Positions 61,648-64,000 of a stretch of DNA of 64,000 nucleotides are shown piece after piece. Each line of letters starts with the position of its first letter. The stretch's first letter is position 1. The notes beneath the pieces are model-generated. The model was given only the letters and a program-made list of their open reading frames with translations. It searched no databases and was not told the DNA's origin. Origin of the DNA: Lysobacterales bacterium (GTDB lineage: Bacteria > Pseudomonadota > Gammaproteobacteria > Xanthomonadales > Ahniellaceae); NCBI GenBank assembly GCA_016703225.1, contig JADJCM010000001.1, forward strand, positions 1,488,001 to 1,552,000, in the 5' to 3' direction. The position numbers and the translations under genes were made by a program.

Positions 61648-63404
61648 CACATCGTCTCCGGCGCGGACACGCCGAGGATGCCGAGCCCGTTCGCGAGCAC
61701 GCGGCGCACGCACGCGGCGAGCGCCAGACGCGCGCAGCGTTGGTCGGTGTCTTCGACCAGGAAGTGATGGCCGTTGTAGAAGGCGTTGTAGCGTGCCGCC
61801 AGTTCGCGCAGCGCCGCGACGATCAGGTGCGGCGAGCGGATGTCGACCGCGCCGCGCAGGTCTTCCGGAAAGCGGTCGAGTTGCTCCAGCAAGGCATGCG
61901 CCTGTGGCTCGCACAATTGGCCCAGCGCCGCGCGCGCTGTCGCCTCGTCATACGGCAGTGACTTCTCGACGGCCTGGCGGAACAGTCCGCACAGGCGCGC
62001 GTGGGTGTACTGCAGGTAGTACACCGGATTGTCGACCGACTGCGAACGCGCCAGGTCGAGGTCGAAGTCGAGGTGCTGGTCGTGGCTGCGCATCACGTAG
62101 AAGAAGCGCGCGGCATCGACGCCCACTTCGCGGCGCAGGTCGCGCAGGGTCACGAACTGGCCGGCGCGGGTCGACATCTGCACCTTCTCGCCGCCCTCGA
62201 ACAGGATTGCGAACTGCACCAACTTGACCTCCAGCCGATCGGGATCGATGCCCAGGCCCTGTGCCGCCGCCTTCAGGCGTGCGACATAACCGTGGTGATC
62301 GGCACCGAACACGTAGATCGCGCGATCAAAACCGCGGTCGAACTTATTCAGCAAGTACGCGATGTCGGAGGCGAAATACGTGGTCGCGCCGTTCTCGCGT
62401 TGCACGACGCGGTCCTTCTCGTCGCCGAAGCTGGTGGCGCGGAACCACAGGGCGCCATCCTTCTCGTACATGTGGCCCTTGGCGGTGAGCACGTCGATCG
62501 CGCGCTGCACCGCACCACTGGTGGTCAGCGAACGCTCGGAGAACCACTGGTCATAGACGACGCGGAACTCGCCGAGATCCTGCTTGATGTCGTCGAGGCA
62601 GGCTTTCAGGCCGGCGTCGAACAGGCGCCGGTAGTTCGCCACGCCAAGCAGGGCGCGGGCACGCACGATCAAGCCATCGACGTGCGCTTCCTTGTCGCCG
62701 CCCTGGCCCTCGTCGGCGGCGATGTCGGCAAGCACGGTCGCAATCGGGTGATGCAGTTCGGCGCCCACGGCAAGGCGCAGATCCCGGGCAATGCCATGCA
62801 CGTAGTCGCCCTTGTAGCCGTTGTCGGGGAAGCGGATGGGCTCGCCGCCAAGCTCGAGGTAGCGCAGCCACACCGAGATCGCGAGGATGTCCATCTGGCG
62901 GCCGGCGTCGTTGACGTAGTACTCGCGATCGACGCGGTAGCCGCCGGCTTCGAGTAGGTTCGCGAGTGTCGAACCGTAGCTGGCGCCGCGGCCATGGCCG
63001 ACGTGCAGCGGTCCGTTCGGGTTGGCCGAGACGAACTCGACCTGCACCGACTCGCGCGAATGCTTTGGTGCGAAGCCGTAGCGTTCGTTGTCGAGTACGC
63101 GCGCGACCACTTGCTGCAGCGTGGCGCTGCTCAGGAAGAAATTGAGAAATCCAGGGCCGGCGATTTCGACCTTGGTCAGTGCCGGATGTGCGGGCAGGGC
63201 CGCAACCAGCAGTTCCGCGATCTCGCGCGGCTTGCGCGCCAGCGGCTTGGCCAGTTGCATCGCGATGTTGCACGCGAAGTCACCAAACTCCTTGGCGCGG
63301 GTACGTTCAAAGGTGATCTCGGGAGCGGAATCGAGCGCGATGCGGCCATCGGCCCGCAACTGGGCCAGTGCGCCAAGCACCAGCCCGGACAGGATTTCTT
63401 TCAC
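61647..63404 (-). CDS. argS: Arginyl-tRNA synthetase
   Basis: A 585-residue class I synthetase. The HIGH motif reads PNGPLHVGHGRG near residue 125-135 and the KMSKS loop is VQMSTRAGQF, the usual ArgRS variant. The N-terminal additional domain starts KEILSGLVLGAL. It charges tRNA-Arg. A GTG at 63404 is the start that matches the family N-terminus; the open frame upstream to 63629 reads Arg-rich, unlike any family sequence. Confidence 0.96.
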   Translation of the reverse strand: MKEILSGLVLGALAQLRADGRIALDSAPEITFERTRAKEFGDFACNIAMQLAKPLARKPREIAELLVAALPAHPALTKVEIAGPGFLNFFLSSATLQQVVARVLDNERYGFAPKHSRESVQVEFVSANPNGPLHVGHGRGASYGSTLANLLEAGGYRVDREYYVNDAGRQMDILAISVWLRYLELGGEPIRFPDNGYKGDYVHGIARDLRLAVGAELHHPIATVLADIAADEGQGGDKEAHVDGLIVRARALLGVANYRRLFDAGLKACLDDIKQDLGEFRVVYDQWFSERSLTTSGAVQRAIDVLTAKGHMYEKDGALWFRATSFGDEKDRVVQRENGATTYFASDIAYLLNKFDRGFDRAIYVFGADHHGYVARLKAAAQGLGIDPDRLEVKLVQFAILFEGGEKVQMSTRAGQFVTLRDLRREVGVDAARFFYVMRSHDQHLDFDLDLARSQSVDNPVYYLQYTHARLCGLFRQAVEKSLPYDEATARAALGQLCEPQAHALLEQLDRFPEDLRGAVDIRSPHLIVAALRELAARYNAFYNGHHFLVEDTDQRCARLALAACVRRVLANGLGILGVSAPETM

Positions 63405-63824
63405 GGAATGCGTCCGGAAGCGAAAAGGGGGCCGCGTAGTGTAGTCGGCGTGCCGGACTGCCGACAGCGCCGGGCGCTGGCGTGGCGCGGGCAGGACGAG
63501 GACGATCCCGCGCGCCTGTGGACAAGTCTGTGGGTGGAGCGCCGAAACCGCGCTGCCAGCGCAGGGAGCAGAAGCGCGCATGGCGCACAAGCGGCGCAGT
63601 CTCGGAAACAGAAAACATTTCCTATTCAATATGTTGCTGGATGATCGTCACGCGGTCTGTGAACTTCAGCGGATAAGCCGCGCCGGCTCTTGGCGAACTG
63701 TGGGTAAGCCGGGCTGCAACATCGCTGCAGTTTTTGCGTCATTGCCGAGTCACGGTACTGACCTAGTTTCCGCCGCCATGCGCCACCGACTCGCGCACCC
63801 CTTCCTGTTTGCGGAACTCCCCCG
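63405..63824. other. Intergenic region between argS and the following gene
   Basis: A 420-base gap between divergent genes. I see no convincing coding sequence. It holds several modest features: an AT-richer stretch near 63610-63640, a GC palindrome CTGCAAC-ATCGCTGCAG near 63720, and a possible promoter TTGCCG-N16-TAGTTT (63743-63770) for the downstream gene. None is strong. Confidence 0.4.
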
Positions 63825-64000
63825 ATGAAAACCGAACATTCGCAGCGACCCCGCGTCGCCCTGCTGCCTCTGCTGATCGCCGCCGTGCTGGCGTCCCCCG
63901 TGCGTGCCCAGGACGCCAGCGCCGAACCCGTGGACGAAGAAGACGCCACCGAGCTCAGCGGTGTCGAGGTGGAGGGCATCTACAACGAGGGCGGTCAGGA
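63825..64000 (+). CDS. Exported protein, N-terminal part (likely TonB-dependent receptor)
   Basis: Only the first 58 codons are inside the window: a signal peptide (LLPLLIAAVLASPVRAQD) followed by the acidic stretch DEEDATELSGVEVEGIYNEGG. The ELSGVEVEG segment looks like the pre-plug region of TonB-dependent receptors (compare ATTLDGVQVTG types), so an outer-membrane receptor is the best guess. The gene runs off the right edge and may be something else. Confidence 0.45.
   Translation, partial: MKTEHSQRPRVALLPLLIAAVLASPVRAQDASAEPVDEEDATELSGVEVEGIYNEGGQ

Overview
The window is about 64 kb of high-GC (roughly two-thirds G+C), densely packed bacterial chromosome. The gene content fits a gammaproteobacterium of the Lysobacterales (Xanthomonadales) type. 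It has ftsEX, rpoH, rdgC, comM, ubiK, tatABC, PlsB, ArfB and a LysR-aceB-aceA glyoxylate block. It also has secreted DUF1800/DUF1501 proteins, a wealth of short REP-like palindromes, and a secreted protein ending in a Phe-Ala-Asn-Gly-Phe-Glu tail. The order-level placement is an inference; there is no rRNA or other definitive marker. I saw no insertion sequence, prophage, CRISPR array, tRNA or rRNA.

Layout. 1-3343: the end of a gspF-like gene, then ftsE, ftsX, a double-receiver response regulator and ung, all overlapping or nearly so. 3344-5117: a small unknown gene and a TerC-family metal transporter preceded by a yybP-ykoY manganese riboswitch. 5121-20664: the centrepiece, a TetR regulator divergent from a four-gene secondary-lipid (PUFA-synthase-like) cluster. 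Its products are a PfaD enoyl reductase, a 2064-aa KS-MAT-ACP-ACP-KR-DH synthase, a 2108-aa KS-CLF-AT-DH-DH synthase and an Sfp-type phosphopantetheinyl transferase. 20660-21642: rpoH under what looks like a sigma-32-type promoter overlapping a CIRCE (HrcA) operator, ending in a clear terminator. 21752-33873: housekeeping genes (tdk, rep, an acid phosphatase lipoprotein, plsB, ttcA, rdgC, a YgjP-like peptidase), unknown lipoprotein and membrane genes, and one possible small RNA. 33877-41465: hydrolase, hemH, a secreted beta-propeller-like protein, a SYLF protein, tatABC, a membrane protein, arfB, an acyltransferase and bcp.

41472-46226: two overlapping small conserved genes, then a LysR regulator divergent from aceB-aceA (glyoxylate shunt) with two perfect palindromes between them. 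46363-51527: a DUF1800/DUF1501 pair (the latter with a Tat signal, matching the tatABC genes in the same window) and an acyl-CoA dehydrogenase. 51487-64000: a DNRLRE protein, a GFA protein, comM, ubiK, a PII protein, divergent speE and speA, a beta-hydroxyacid dehydrogenase, a secreted PQQ-type sugar dehydrogenase, a TonB-C protein, a SPOR protein, argS and the start of an exported protein.

How genes work together. PfaD, the two megasynthases and the PPTase form one self-contained lipid factory: the PPTase primes the two ACPs, and KS, MAT, CLF, KR, DH and ER carry out reductive chain growth with dehydration. The TetR gene is the obvious local regulator. AceB and AceA together make the glyoxylate bypass, which would recycle acetyl-CoA released by beta-oxidation (an acyl-CoA dehydrogenase lies nearby). 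Several REP-like palindromes sit inside the reading frames of the two megasynthases, exactly in interdomain linkers, and this is the most unusual structural feature of the window.
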